A stretch of 64,000 nt of DNA, from the NCBI GenBank assembly GCA_026545765.1, contig CM048839.1, positions 51,196,677-51,260,676 of the forward strand, written 5' to 3'. The position numbers and the translations under genes are program-made. The notes beneath the pieces were generated by a model that worked only from the letters and a program-made list of their open reading frames with translations, was not told the DNA's origin and ran no database searches. The stretch comes from Plantago major (lineage: Eukaryota > Streptophyta > Magnoliopsida > Lamiales > Plantaginaceae). Below are positions 9,701 through 20,771 of this stretch, in pieces; the stretch's first letter is position 1, and each line of letters starts with the position of its first letter.

Positions 9701-12286
9701 CCTCATCAACCTTTCTTTCTTGAACCTGAGAATTAGCATTATCACAATACTTAGGAATTTTTATCAAGAAGAACTTTAAGTGACAAGTCAGATATCTGAG
9801 AGGTCAATTACCTCCATGGGAGGCTCAGATACTTGTCTCTCAGAGACTTGTGCAGTCTCTGGAATCTTTTCTTGTGATGAAACCCTTGATGCCTCATCAA
9901 TTTCCATAGGTGCAGGGGATGTCGCAACTTTGTCCCCTTGCACTTCTACTTCTGATTGAGCCTGTAAGTAGATAGTATTGAATAATTTAGAAGAAGTTTT
10001 AAGATAACCCAGGCTGAAGAGTACTTATCACTGATTTTCATATACCTTCAAGTTTGAAAGCTCAGTGATGTGTGCTTCAGAAACCTTGTTGGTTTCTGGG
10101 TTTGTCTCTGGCATTTCTGCCTTATCTTCTTCCATCTCAGTTGGAGCCTGTTAGAAACATTTATCATTAATGATCATACAAACATTTTTACTGAAAAGTT
10201 AGTTCTCTTTAAGAATCATTTACCTGTGGCACAGGCTCAGATTTCTCAAGAGTTGAGGTTGAAGGAACCTCTGTTTCAAGATTCGAGGTAAGCTTTTGAC
10301 TTCCTCTTGGTTTTCCGTTTCTAACTCAGCCTGTAACAAAGAGATTCTTATAAGGTAACAAGATTTATAAGTATAAAATTTTTCACAAGGTAAGAGTTAA
10401 ACCAGTCATTTACCCGAGCAGTTTCAGGCTGATTGGTCTCTGGAACTTGTGACCTTTCTATACATTGGTCGTCTTGTCCCAGTTCAGTTTCTTTGTTTGA
10501 AGTTTCTGGTACTTCACACCTTCCCTGAGTATGCAACTCAGTTGCCTCCCCTGGTTGATCATTCTGAGTAGATGTCTCAGTTTGATCCCTCTCATTGAGT
10601 TGGTGAACCCGCTCAATTCTGATTTTCTTAAAGACATCTTGTATTCTTTGGTATTTCAAAATGGAGTTCATTTACCATTTCATCAACCACTTGTGGTTGT
10701 TGTGTTTGTGGTTGTTGTGGTTGTCTGGAAGTAGAAGATTGATCAGTCGAATGTTCTTCCAGATTCTTAGATGTGGCATTTCCATCAGCATCTGCCAATA
10801 CTAAGATACCACTCATCACGGCTTTGTGAAGTTGTGCAAGAGAGTCATTCCCTGATGATGTGTTTGCACCAACAACCTTTGCTATAGGCTCAGCAACCTG
10901 TGGTGTAGGTTTTTCTTCAGATACCTTATCACCAGTTACTTGTTCAGTAACCTTGGCCCTCTTTGATTTTTCTAGGACTTGAGAGATGACTAGTTCATCA
11001 TCTTCATCGTCAGAGCTCTCATCAGCATTGGGAACTGATTGGTCCATTATTCCTGCGGTTTCTGCAGATGGGGCTTGGTGTTTTTCACCACTTTTGGCAG
11101 CATTCATGAGTTCATCAGCAAGGCTTTACGCATTAGTCGCAACATTTCGAAAGCACTTTCTTGCCGAGTCTACTTGTTCAAGAGGGTGATAACTCTTTTG
11201 CAAAGATTAATGAGTTCATCCGCCATGTTTGTAGAATTGACAACCTCTTTAGGTGTGTCTTACGATTTGCCAGACTTCTTTCTTGAAGTTACGTTCTTGG
11301 TCGCAACCTTTTCTTCAGATATCTTTTCAGGTTTTCTCTTCTTAGGACCTTTCTGAGACCCAGTAACCTTTTTCATCAGATTTGTATACTCATACTTGTA
11401 GAGTAAGTTCTTGGCTATTTCAAAGTCTCTCGAGCTCAATGCCAAGCTTTTCCAAAGAAGTAGCATATCTTCGACCATATCCCATCGTGGCCTTTGGCTC
11501 GCCTAGTCCTTTAACAATCTTAGGCTCAAGCCTTGAATCTTCTTCTCAAATTTCACGAAGGCGTATTTTCCCGATTGAAAGGGTTTTCCAAATTTTGTCT
11601 TGTTGATTCAGCAAGAACAACATGATCCATCGTTCTTGGCTTATCCGTCAGCACCTCCTTGTAGACCATCAAAGCATCTGTGAAGAATGCAAGCCAAGAT
11701 CCCAAAGGAACCAACAGATGTCCGGGTTCGGATGTCGACAAGTTTGAACTCGTGGGTGTCGGTGGGTGTGTCGATTTCTCAAGATCACACACATCATCAG
11801 AAGTTCTTTAACACCTTCAAGGAGTTCCTCATCCTTGGTGTTTATTTCAAAATCCTTTCCAAGATTTTGAACCTCAAACAACTTACTGAAGTTGTTAAGT
11901 CCGTATGATTTCCTTTCCTTGATCGAGGTTTTGATAGACACTATTTAAAGGTGCCTTGAGATACACAGAAATAATCTCGAGTTGTTGTAAAATTCCAACA
12001 CATCAAGTGATGAAATTCCACTAGGGCGAGCAGATACAAAGCCCTTGATTTGTGCCTTTTCAAGCATGTCAAGAATTAGCTTTCTGTCGGCTTGATTCTC
12101 TATTGCAGCCGTGAGGTATTCCTCAACCATGGCACCACCCCAAATCATTTTGTGACTTGAAGTCCAATGGTCAGGATTGAAAGCTCCTACCAGTCGATTG
12201 TTAACAATAACCAACTCTGGTGCTTGCTTTTCAGCAGTACCAGTGGAGGATTGGGATTTCTGTGTAGAAGTGTTCTTGGAGGCCAT
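6734..12286 (-). CDS. Extra ORF region of copia A1 (gene-like, intron-containing, function unknown)
   Basis: The ATG at 12286 (MASKNTSTQ) opens a region running to the stop at 6734. In order: an N-terminal part with VNNRLVGAF and an EKAQIKGFVS motif (12286-11945); broken frames with acidic and Lys-rich stretches (11941-10628); short exon modules separated by GT-AG introns (one intron exactly at 10331-10413, 83 nt; another near 10148-10223); a long exon with a conserved helical block (KHIQCFKKWQKLRCS), Glu/Asp- and Gln-rich coiled coil (about 9563-7740); a basic/acidic linker (7746-7327); and a C-terminal domain (7330-6734, IRIEHAWKWGKYLWVKH). No enzyme motif is visible. Its position matches the env-like ORF of Sirevirus-type elements, but no signal peptide or clear membrane helix is seen. 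Several frame breaks coincide with CAG/CTG corruption. Confidence 0.6.
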
Positions 12287-12473
12287 CTCTTTATATAGTA
12301 AGTATTTGAAGCTTTGTTTGAAAGAGATTCGATTGAGTGATTCTTTTCAGAAAAACTTAATCAAGAAAAGCAGAGATTTTAGAGAAGTTGCAGAGGATTA
12401 GGAGAAGGTTTTTGCTGTTTTGATGCAAGTTGAAATTTCGGATTAGGCAAAAGTGATTTCATTTGCCAAAATC

Positions 12474-12485
12474 CTATATATATAG
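12474..12485 (-). promoter_or_regulatory. TATA box upstream of the A1 extra ORF
   Basis: The palindromic run CTATATATATAG lies 188 bp before the ATG at 12286 on the minus strand. A pyrimidine-rich leader follows it, giving the look of an independent plant promoter inside the element. The same site is present in A2. Confidence 0.5.
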
Positions 12486-12984
12486 CAAGTGAATCTCAAC
12501 AGACAAATACATACAAATTGATTTTGTGTATACGTATCTGTGATTTGCAAACAGGCGTGAGCAAAAGCTAGTTCGACATTAAATGCTTAGTGGGCCATGT
12601 CTGAATGTCAACAGTCCACTATTTACTGTGAATTAATTTCTGCCGTTCAGATCAAGCGCTTGAATTCATCAAGGGTCACCATTGCTTCTCCCGCAATGAT
12701 CACAATCAACAAATGTAATTGTGCCCATTTAATGAATTTTGGCTAATAGCTATCTGAATCACAATTCTGTTGGAGCAAGGACACTGTTCGCATCTGAATT
12801 TGTCTTATACTTAGGATTTTCCCAAGTTTTTCATCAAAATAGAAATAATGCGAGATTCAAGAGAGTAGTTGACTGCAGATAGTTATGCTACTCTCTTTTG
12901 TGTTCCCCGTTCATAGAATGATTCAGATATCTGAGTTCCCGTCTCAGAGATCTTAAGCTATCTTTTTGCTCTTTAGCCTTTTTG

Positions 12985-13115
12985 ACTTCTGGGTTCCCGT
13001 TCCAGATACCTCTTCTCTCTTTCCTGGATACCCGTTTACAGATACCTCTTCTCTCTTTCGGATACCTGTTCGGATACCTCTTCTCTGTATGCCCGTTCCA
13101 GATACCTGAACTTTT
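12985..13115 (-). repeat. Tandem repeat just after the copia A1 pol stop
   Basis: About four degenerate copies of a 30-35 bp unit (minus strand: GAGGTATCTGGAACGGG then TATCCAGAAAAGAGAG) begin directly after the pol stop codon at 13116. The unit is purine-rich and contains the GGTATCTG word found all over this element. Sequence from 12500 to 12984 is non-coding spacer. Confidence 0.85.
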
Positions 13116-16100
13116 TCAGTTCATCGGTAGTTCCATTAGTCCAAGACTATGTCTTAAGGCTAAGAATCTACTTTCTTGTAGTGGCTTAGTGAAGATATCT
13201 GCAAGTTGGTCTTCAGTCCCAATCTTGAGTATCTCTAAATTGCCTTTTTCAACATGGTCTCTGATGAAGTGATGTCTAACATCAATGTGCTTTGTTCGCA
13301 TGAAATTTAGGATTACGTAATCGCAATAGCACTTGTGTTGTCACGTAAAATGGGAGTTTTCTTCTCATCGAGTCCATAGTCTTTAAGTTGTTGTTGTATC
13401 CACGTAATTTGTGTTGCACAACAACCAAGAATATATTCAAATTCCGTGGTAGAAGTTGCAATTGAGTTTTGCTTGCTAAACCATGAGATAAGTCTAGTGC
13501 CCGTAACCGACAAGTTCACGAGGTGCTTTTCCTATCAAGCAATGATCCACATAATCAAAGATCCGAGTACCAACTAAACTCAATTCACTTTCTTTAGGAT
13601 ACCACATCCTACATCTATCGTACCTTCACATACCTTAATATTTTCATAGCAATGTTGTAGTGTGTTTGCATTGGATTTGTCCGAAATCTAGCACATACTC
13701 CAACAGCATATTGAATATCAGGTCTACTTGCAGTGAGGTAAAGTAGTGAACCTATCAACTTCCTATACTTATGTTCTTCAACACTCTTATCTGATTCAGT
13801 ATAGGTCATTTTGGTTCCAATGCTCATAGGTATCTTAGCATTCTTTTCAGAAGGCTTAAGATTGAATTTTGTGAGCATGTCTTTTGCATACTTTGTTTGA
13901 CTAATGAATATTCCATCATTGAGTTGCTTGACTTGCAATCCTAGTAAATAATTCATTTCTCCCATCATGCTCATCTCAAACTTGCTTTTCATGAGATTTG
14001 CAAAGTCATTACAAAGTTGTTTGTCCTTAGATCCAAATATGATGTCATCAACATATACTTGAACTAAGAGTAGTTTCCCATCATGATTTAAGGTAAATAA
14101 AGTTTTATCAACTTCACCTTTCTTGAAACCACTTTCCAGAAGGTATTTGGCCAAGTGTCATACCATGCTCTTGGAGCACATTTTGATCCATCTGAGCTTT
14201 ACGTAGTTTATAGACCATTCTACTTTACGAGAAACTTCAAAGCCAGGTGGTTGCTCAACATAAACTTCTTCTGCAAGTTCACCGTTTAGGAATGCGCTTT
14301 TAACATCCATCTGATAAACTTTGAAATTTTTATGAGCTGCAAAGGCTAGAAAGAGTCTTATTGCATCCAATCTGGCAACTGGTGCATATGACTCATCAAA
14401 ATCTAAGCCTTGACCGAGTGAATCCTTAGCAACCAATCTTGCTTTGTTTACGGTTATTTCACGGTTTCATTCATTTTGTTTCTGAAAACCCACTTAGTTC
14501 CAATCACAGATATTCCTTCAATAAATGGAACTAGTTTCCAGACTTTGTTTCTCTCAAATTGATCCAACTCTTCTTGCATTGCAGAGATCCAGTCTTGGTC
14601 TCCTAATGCTTCTTCTCTACGTTTAGGTTCGATATTGAGATGAAACATCCAAAGAGAGAATCAACATTTTCAGCTATTGCTCTCTAGTCCTAACACCACG
14701 ATTAATTGGTCCATTATATCCTTTGTAGGATGATCTTTGATCCATTTCATCAAAGGTTTAGTGCTAGTAGGATCAATATCCGGTGATCGAATGTGAATCA
14801 CTAGGATTTTGATTTGATACTTTTTCAGTATCTAAGATATCTGACATATGAGAAATGTCATGGATATCTGACACTTCTTCAGTGTTAGAGATATCTGAGA
14901 CATGCATTTCAGCATTCTTATTTTCAGATACCTCTCCATGATGAAGGTTCTCGAGAACTTTGTTCCATTTCGGAAAACTCATAGGAAATTCCTCATCATG
15001 TTTGTGAGTCATCTTGTTGTTACTAGGCTTTCCAAGCTTTTCTACGTCAGAGTCATCCTCACTTTCCATAACGATGTTTTTCCTTTCTGAGGGTTCTTCT
15101 TTAGTATCCCTCAGTAATAGTTCTTTGAACTTTTCTGAGAGTTCATCAGTAGGAGGTGTTTTCTTTCTTCCTTCATAGAATACAACATGAACTGATTCTT
15201 CAATTTTCTTTGTTCTTTTGTTGTAAACTCTGTAAGCTTTGCTGTTTGTGGAATAGCCAAGAAAAACACCTTCATCTGCCTTTGGTTGAAATGTTCTCAG
15301 ATAATCTTTCCCATTGTTTAGAACAAAACATCTACAACCAAATACTCTCAGATGTTTGATATTAGGAGGTCTTCCAACCAAAATTTCATAGGGGGTCCTG
15401 TCATGGTGTTTGTTTATCAAGCATACATTACGAGTGTGTAGCTATGTTTACGACTTCAACCCAATATATTTCACTTATCTCGAGTCGCCTAGCATTGTCC
15501 TTGCGGCTTCTTTAAGGGTTGTTTTCCTTTCGCAACACCATTTTGTTGAGGTGTTCTTCTGAGAGGAAAGTTGGTGTTGTATACCTTTGCAGTACAAAAC
15601 TCCTTTATATCTTGATTGACAAACTTCGACCATGATCCGCTACGATTGCAGATACCTTTTCATTTTCATGATTTCAAGCTTTTTGACAAGTTTGGTATCT
15701 CCACCACGGCATCGATTTGCGTTTGGAAAGACAACCCAAGTGAATCTTGAGAAGTCATCTACAACAACGGACCATATTTCTTTCTGCATAACTAGTTCTG
15801 AGATGATTCAAAAGATCCATATGTAAAAGTTGCGTTGGTCTAACACTACGATTATACGATTTTGGACTTGAAAGAGATCTTAGATTGTTTCCCCATCCGG
15901 CGAGCGTAATGATACTATCCTTTACGAAAGATGTTTTGGGAAGACCAACCACTAACTCTTTCTTGGCAAGTCATTCGAGTTTTGAAATTCAAGTGACTCA
16001 TTCTTTTGTGCCATAACGGTGCTCTTACGTGTGACCAGATTGACTCACCATGAGACATTCTTGATGTGGCGAGATGCCCAATCGGCAACATAAAGGCGCC

Positions 16101-16440
16101 TTTCCACCGACCAACTAAGGCTGTCTGCTTTGACTCATTGTCAATTAGTTTGCAGTATTTAGCTTTGAATTTTATAGTAAAACCCTTGTCTGCAAACTGG
16201 CTCAAGCTAAATAGATTGTATTTCAAATCCTTAACATGTAATCGTGATTGATTGTTAAAGTTCCCAATTTGACGTTGCCAAATCCAGAGAGGATTTAATT
16301 CTCCTCTAACCGTCGATATCGGTCCTGTGTTGTAAGCTTTGTAGTCAACCAGATTTGCTTTGTCTCCTGTCATGTGCTTTCCGCATCCACTATCAAATAG
16401 CCATTGTGCTTTAGTCCAGGAAGCATTCGCACAACAGAAG
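13116..16440 (-). pseudogene. pol: Copia A1 pol: protease, integrase, reverse transcriptase, RNase H
   Basis: Domains in order on the minus strand: protease active site FDSGCGKHMTGDK near 16400; GAG-pre-integrase zinc region (LWHKRMSHLNF) near 16010; integrase C-terminal part with YEILVGRPPN and VFGCRCFVLN (15420-14773); RT with [15 protein letters not shown] and [16 protein letters not shown] (14436-14158), then [10 protein letters not shown] carrying the catalytic Asp pair (14154-13615); RNase H with TKHIDVRHHFIRDHVE and ADIFTKPL (13519-13116). Together these process the polyprotein, copy the RNA and insert the cDNA. The frame is broken in at least five places, mostly at integrase (14773-15952) and RNase H (13300-13620), where differences from A2 fall at CAG/CTG. 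Whether it is truly dead is therefore uncertain. Confidence 0.9.
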
Positions 16441-16447
16441 CAGGAGA

Positions 16448-18957
16448 TTAGGTTCTCATATCTTTGATGGAACCGTCAGAATCAAAAGTTCTTCCAGTAG
16501 GAATCCATTTTTGAATGAATTTCTTTGAAGCATGCTTTTGTCTGACAGGAACATAAGGAGGAATTCTTTTTGAATGAAGGTTATCATTAGTAAGAATTAT
16601 TTTCTTCCTTGATGTGTCCCTAGGTGCTCCATAAGATACTTTCAGATACCTGCCAGGTTTCTGAGTTTGCTTTTCAGCAAACTTAGCCTTCCTTGCCATA
16701 TTTCTTCTAGCCCTGGCATTCAGATTTTCAGTGGCTTGATTTAACTTCCACTTCTGATAATTGCTTTGAGCAATTCTAGCCTTCAGCCATCGTTCTTGCT
16801 CCTGCTTGTACTCATGAGCAAGTTGTTTTCCGATGCCTTTGTAGCTAATACCGTTTCGAGCACTTGAAGCTATCTGAGATCTTTTCTCAGCAGCTTTGCT
16901 AGTCTCTGGTTGATCCAATTTCTTTCCAGAAAAAGTGACATGGGAGAATTTGCCAGCTCCTGCAATTCTACCTTTTTGAGAGACATAGCACTGTGGGTGT
17001 TTACAATTTTCAGTGTTGTGTTTCTTTTCAGAGACGTACCCATCAGTTTTGTTTTTGACTTGTTTTTCCCACAAAGGTTTAGTGCGAATCGCCTTTCCTT
17101 TGTCAACAATCTTTGTCTTTTCACCGATACTATAGATTGCATGGGAACCGTCTTGCTGAGTACTTACAAATGTTCTCTTTTCTTTACTCTTATTCAGAGT
17201 ATTAGAGCAATCATGTCGAGTATTCATTGCAAGTCCTTTCTTTTCTGAAGGATCTCTCAAGTAAGATTGTACTTCAGTAAGAGTGTCACTAGCTTTGGCA
17301 TAAGATTGAAAAGATAGTTCTTTCTTCTTGAGTTCCTTGTTTTCAGAAAGAAGATTTTCATAATTCTTTTGTAACTCAGCCATTGTATCTTCATGTGACT
17401 TTTCAGTCTCAGATATCTGAGCTTTGAGAAATGCATTTTCAGCATCCTTTCTCTCAGATTCTTTAACTAATTGAGAATTTTCTTTTTCAAGCAAATTCTT
17501 TTCTTCTTCAAGGTTTTCGGCTCTAGCTCGGATCATTAGAAATTCTCTTTCATAGATGTCAAGTTCTTTCCTGAGATTTTCTAGATTTTTTATTTCCTCT
17601 TCATCACTTTCATAAGTGTAGCAAGAAGTATGTGTTACCTCATCAGCCATAAGACAGTTTTCTATGTTGGAGATGTCTGGTCCGTCAATTTCAGCAACTC
17701 CACACATTTCATTCTTCTTGAGGCCGAAGTTGATTATATCATGAGTAACTCCACATAGTTCTGGTGATGGTAGGGTTGAATCATCTGAATTGTCATCTTC
17801 AGAATCTGTTTCAACGTCTAGAGCATCCAGTTGAATTTGGATTTTCTTTCTTTCTTCAGTTAACAAAGCTTTCTGGCTTCTTCTGAAGATTCTTCTATCT
17901 TTCTTGTCGCCTGTTCTTAGTTTGTTGAGGGCAGGACAATCCTTTTTGAAGTGGCCAGGTTTCTGACAATAGAAACAGATATCGTTTCCAATTTCTGCTT
18001 CCTCAGTACATGATGCTTTCTGAGCTGGCTTGTTCAGCGAGCTCTGCATATTTTTGTACTGGTGATAGTTTGAGCCTAGATGCTTTTTCAGCTTCTCTTT
18101 GGCTTTTCTTCTCTCAATTTCTTGACTGACAAATTTACTCATTTGCTTTGCAGCAAGAGCATCCTCAGTCTCCTCCTTGCTTTTCTTCTTTTCAGAAGTT
18201 TCTTGATTAACTAGAGCAACATTACGCAACTTTTCAGGTTGTTTGTTCTCTCGAGTTGTCTCATAGTCAATGATAGCAAGATGAGAGAAAAGTTCCTTGG
18301 AGTGATATTTGGCATACCTTGGTTGAAATAAAAGAATTTAGTATGCTCCCGTTGTGGTTAAGACTTGACAATAGTCTTAATCTTCTCTCGATCGAGAGTA
18401 TCTATTGCTTTCCCAAGTCTTGCCATATCACTCATAAGAGTGGTAAATCTGAAATTAAGTTCTTCGAGTTTGGTGGGACCTTGTTTGAAATTTTGAAATT
18501 TCAACTTTAGAACTTCGAACTTGTTTTCCTTGGTTTTCTCGATTCCGCCAGATTTCTTCAATCGGTTGCGAGCACTTTCGCCGTTTTAGCACCCCACAGT
18601 TTACACTGTATGTGCTCTGATGTCGATCTGATGATGATGTTACGAGCTTGACCATCCAGACGATTCCTCTTGGCATCTTCCGATGTCCAGAGTTCTCTGG
18701 GCTTTGGTTCGTAAATAACGTGACTAGTAGATCTTCCACTAGTTGACGCATCTGTTTGTGAAGATCCTTCGCTTTGATCTCTGTCTCTTCCACTTGAAAC
18801 CTCCATGACTTGCTTAAGTTGTTGAATGATTATTGGACCATTCTTTATTACTTCGATCATCTCGTCACTTATGGCTTCAAGGTGGAGCATCATGTTATTT
18901 TTCCATTTCTCGTAGTTCTCTGGTTTGAGAACGGGTGCATCACTTAGAGACATACCT
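16448..18957 (-). pseudogene. gag: Copia A1 gag
   Basis: The likely start is the ATG near 18953 (MSLSDAPVLKPENYEKWKNNM), the usual N-terminus of a copia capsid. The frame breaks at about 18600 and 18358. The 593-aa block 18229-16448 carries the CCHC zinc knuckle CFYCQKPGHFKKDC (about residues 85-98), an acidic stretch (DSEDDNSDD), a coiled coil rich in Glu/Lys (about residues 210-300), and a basic tail. The capsid packages element RNA, and the knuckle binds nucleic acid. Such a long C-terminal coiled-coil extension is a Sirevirus-like trait. Confidence 0.85.
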
Positions 18958-19058
18958 GCACACTTAACACACAAATTAAATAGTCCAAAAAAAAATGGAC
19001 AAAGTTCCTCCACCTATCTGGGGATCTAGGTTCAGTGCAGAAGGCTGGTGAACCTCCT

Positions 19059-19070
19059 GCTCTGATACCA
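19059..19070 (-). promoter_or_regulatory. Primer-binding site of copia A1 (initiator Met tRNA)
   Basis: The minus strand reads TGGTATCAGAGC two bases inside the 5' LTR. This matches the 3' end of plant initiator methionine tRNA, the standard copia primer. Confidence 0.93.
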
Positions 19071-19072
19071 CT

Positions 19073-20766
19073 TGTTGGTCCAGATAACGGCAAAGTAAAA
19101 GACTAGAGGGGGGGGTGAATAGTCTTTTAAAACTTTTGTCGATAACAAATATTTCTCAGATATCTGAATGGATATCTGATACTTAGAATCAGAAAGGAAG
19201 ACTTTAATAAAGATAAGTGTAGAAAGCAGTTAATAAGTGTGTGTGTTCTTTGAAGTATAAATCTGAAATTTAAATGACACGGCAAGTATAGTGGTATCTG
19301 GAGGTGGCGTAATCCTCCAACTAATCCACTTCGGTCTATCAGAGACCTAGAATTCACTAGAACAGATAATTGAGATAACCTTACAAAAATCCTATTCTAA
19401 GATTCTGAACAATTGATTCCCAACCAAAAGTTCCCCATGAGTTGTTCCCTAGCTTCTTCAGCCAAGTACTTCCTATACTCAGAAACCTTTGAGTTGTTCC
19501 CTAGCTTCCCAAGCTAAGTACTTCCTATACTCAAAAACCTTGAAGTTATTCCTTAGTTTCCAAATCAAGTACTTCCTATACTCCGGTAACCTTGGAGTTA
19601 TTCCCTGATTTTTCAACCTAAGTACTTCACATACTCCACGGTTTTGGTGTTGGTTTCGGTTTGAGTTGTCAGATGAGCGTCTTAATAACTTTTCAGTTAT
19701 TCAGATAGCTCTGTGAACTAAGTTACTTAATACACTTTACAGCGTATGGTATCTAGTTCGATTTTACTGACCCAAGTCTTATGATATCTGTTCAAGAGAA
19801 TGAATCTCAGATAGTTGATCTTTTGATTCAACTCCTTCACATATAGCTTTGCTTGTTTAGGATCAGGACACTTAGAACTTCAGTGTTTACTCAAGATCAC
19901 AAGCTTTAGTCGCAACAGAAAGCTTTGATAATAAGTTAGAAGCTTTGAGAGAGTAGGATCAGAGATCGTATGTTTTAGCGTATTCAGTGTTCTGAGTTGT
20001 GTTCCGTGTGTTCTCTCAAGTTGTCTAAGTGTTGATATTTATAGATGAATTTGAGTACTGTTTGAATAGTATCCGTTAGGCTCAAATTCAAACTATCGAT
20101 ATCTGTGTATAGTACTGTAGCAGGTTTTGTCTTCTTCTCAGAAGTTGCCGTTGCTTTTACTCAGACATCTCTGTCCGTGCATTAAATGCATTGTACTATA
20201 CTTTTTGTCCTGTAGTGTCAACGGAACTATGCATTGTATCAGAGACTAGACTTGTTGTCTGATTCTTTGCACGTCCTTATCTTCATTCTTCAGATACCAC
20301 TTGTATTGATTGAAACAATCTTGTTTCTTTTCATAAACGTGTTTAACGCTCAAGGTATCTGAGAACAGATATGTGTGGACACTTTCCTTGTCTTCAGATA
20401 TGTATCTCATTTCTCAGATATCTCTTGTGACACAGTTTGTTTGAAACTGTTTGCGTCTACAAGATATCTGGCTAAGATATCTGAATAACAGATTCAGTAA
20501 TCTTGTGCAGTTTTCTTCAAATCTTCAAAAGTTGTTGAGCTTTCTGCTTGGATATCTTCTTCTTCTTGGTCTTCTCTTCATAAAATAAAAATTACATTTT
20601 GAGACCTAACATCCTATACAAGATTAGCTAGACTATCATACTTAGTGGGTTTCCTCTTTTACAATGTTCAAGTGAACCAAGAGTACTAATCACCTTTCTG
20701 AGACTAAGATAAGTCATCATGTTGCTGAACAAAATCTAAGCAGATATTCTAACAAAATATCTAACA
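19073..20766 (-). repeat. 5' LTR of copia A1 with promoter
   Basis: This 1694-bp LTR runs in element sense from TGTTAGATATTTTG to GGACCAACA. A TATA box (GATATTTATAGA on the + strand, 20034-20045) places transcription start roughly 30 bp further on the minus strand. Perfect TCAGATATCTGA palindromes and many half copies are scattered through it. An AGATATTTT word lies five bases from its start. Confidence 0.92.
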
Positions 20767-20771
20767 CCAAC

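Larger units (their letters stand above)
4666..20766 (-). mobile_element. Complete 16.1-kb Ty1/copia element A1 with an extra intron-bearing ORF region
   Basis: LTRs of about 1.69 kb (4666-6345 and 19073-20766) are bounded by the 5-bp duplication CCAAC (4661-4665 and 20767-20771). On the minus strand the order is 5' LTR, initiator-Met primer site, gag, protease, integrase, RT, RNase H, a short tandem repeat, a 5.6-kb extra ORF region, polypurine tract and 3' LTR. PR-INT-RT-RH order and the primer site define Ty1/copia. Large size, a long gag with coiled coil and an extra ORF after pol recall the Sirevirus/SIRE group. The LTRs differ mainly at CAG/CTG sites, so the insertion is probably recent and many frame breaks may be sequencing artefacts. 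Confidence 0.95.
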
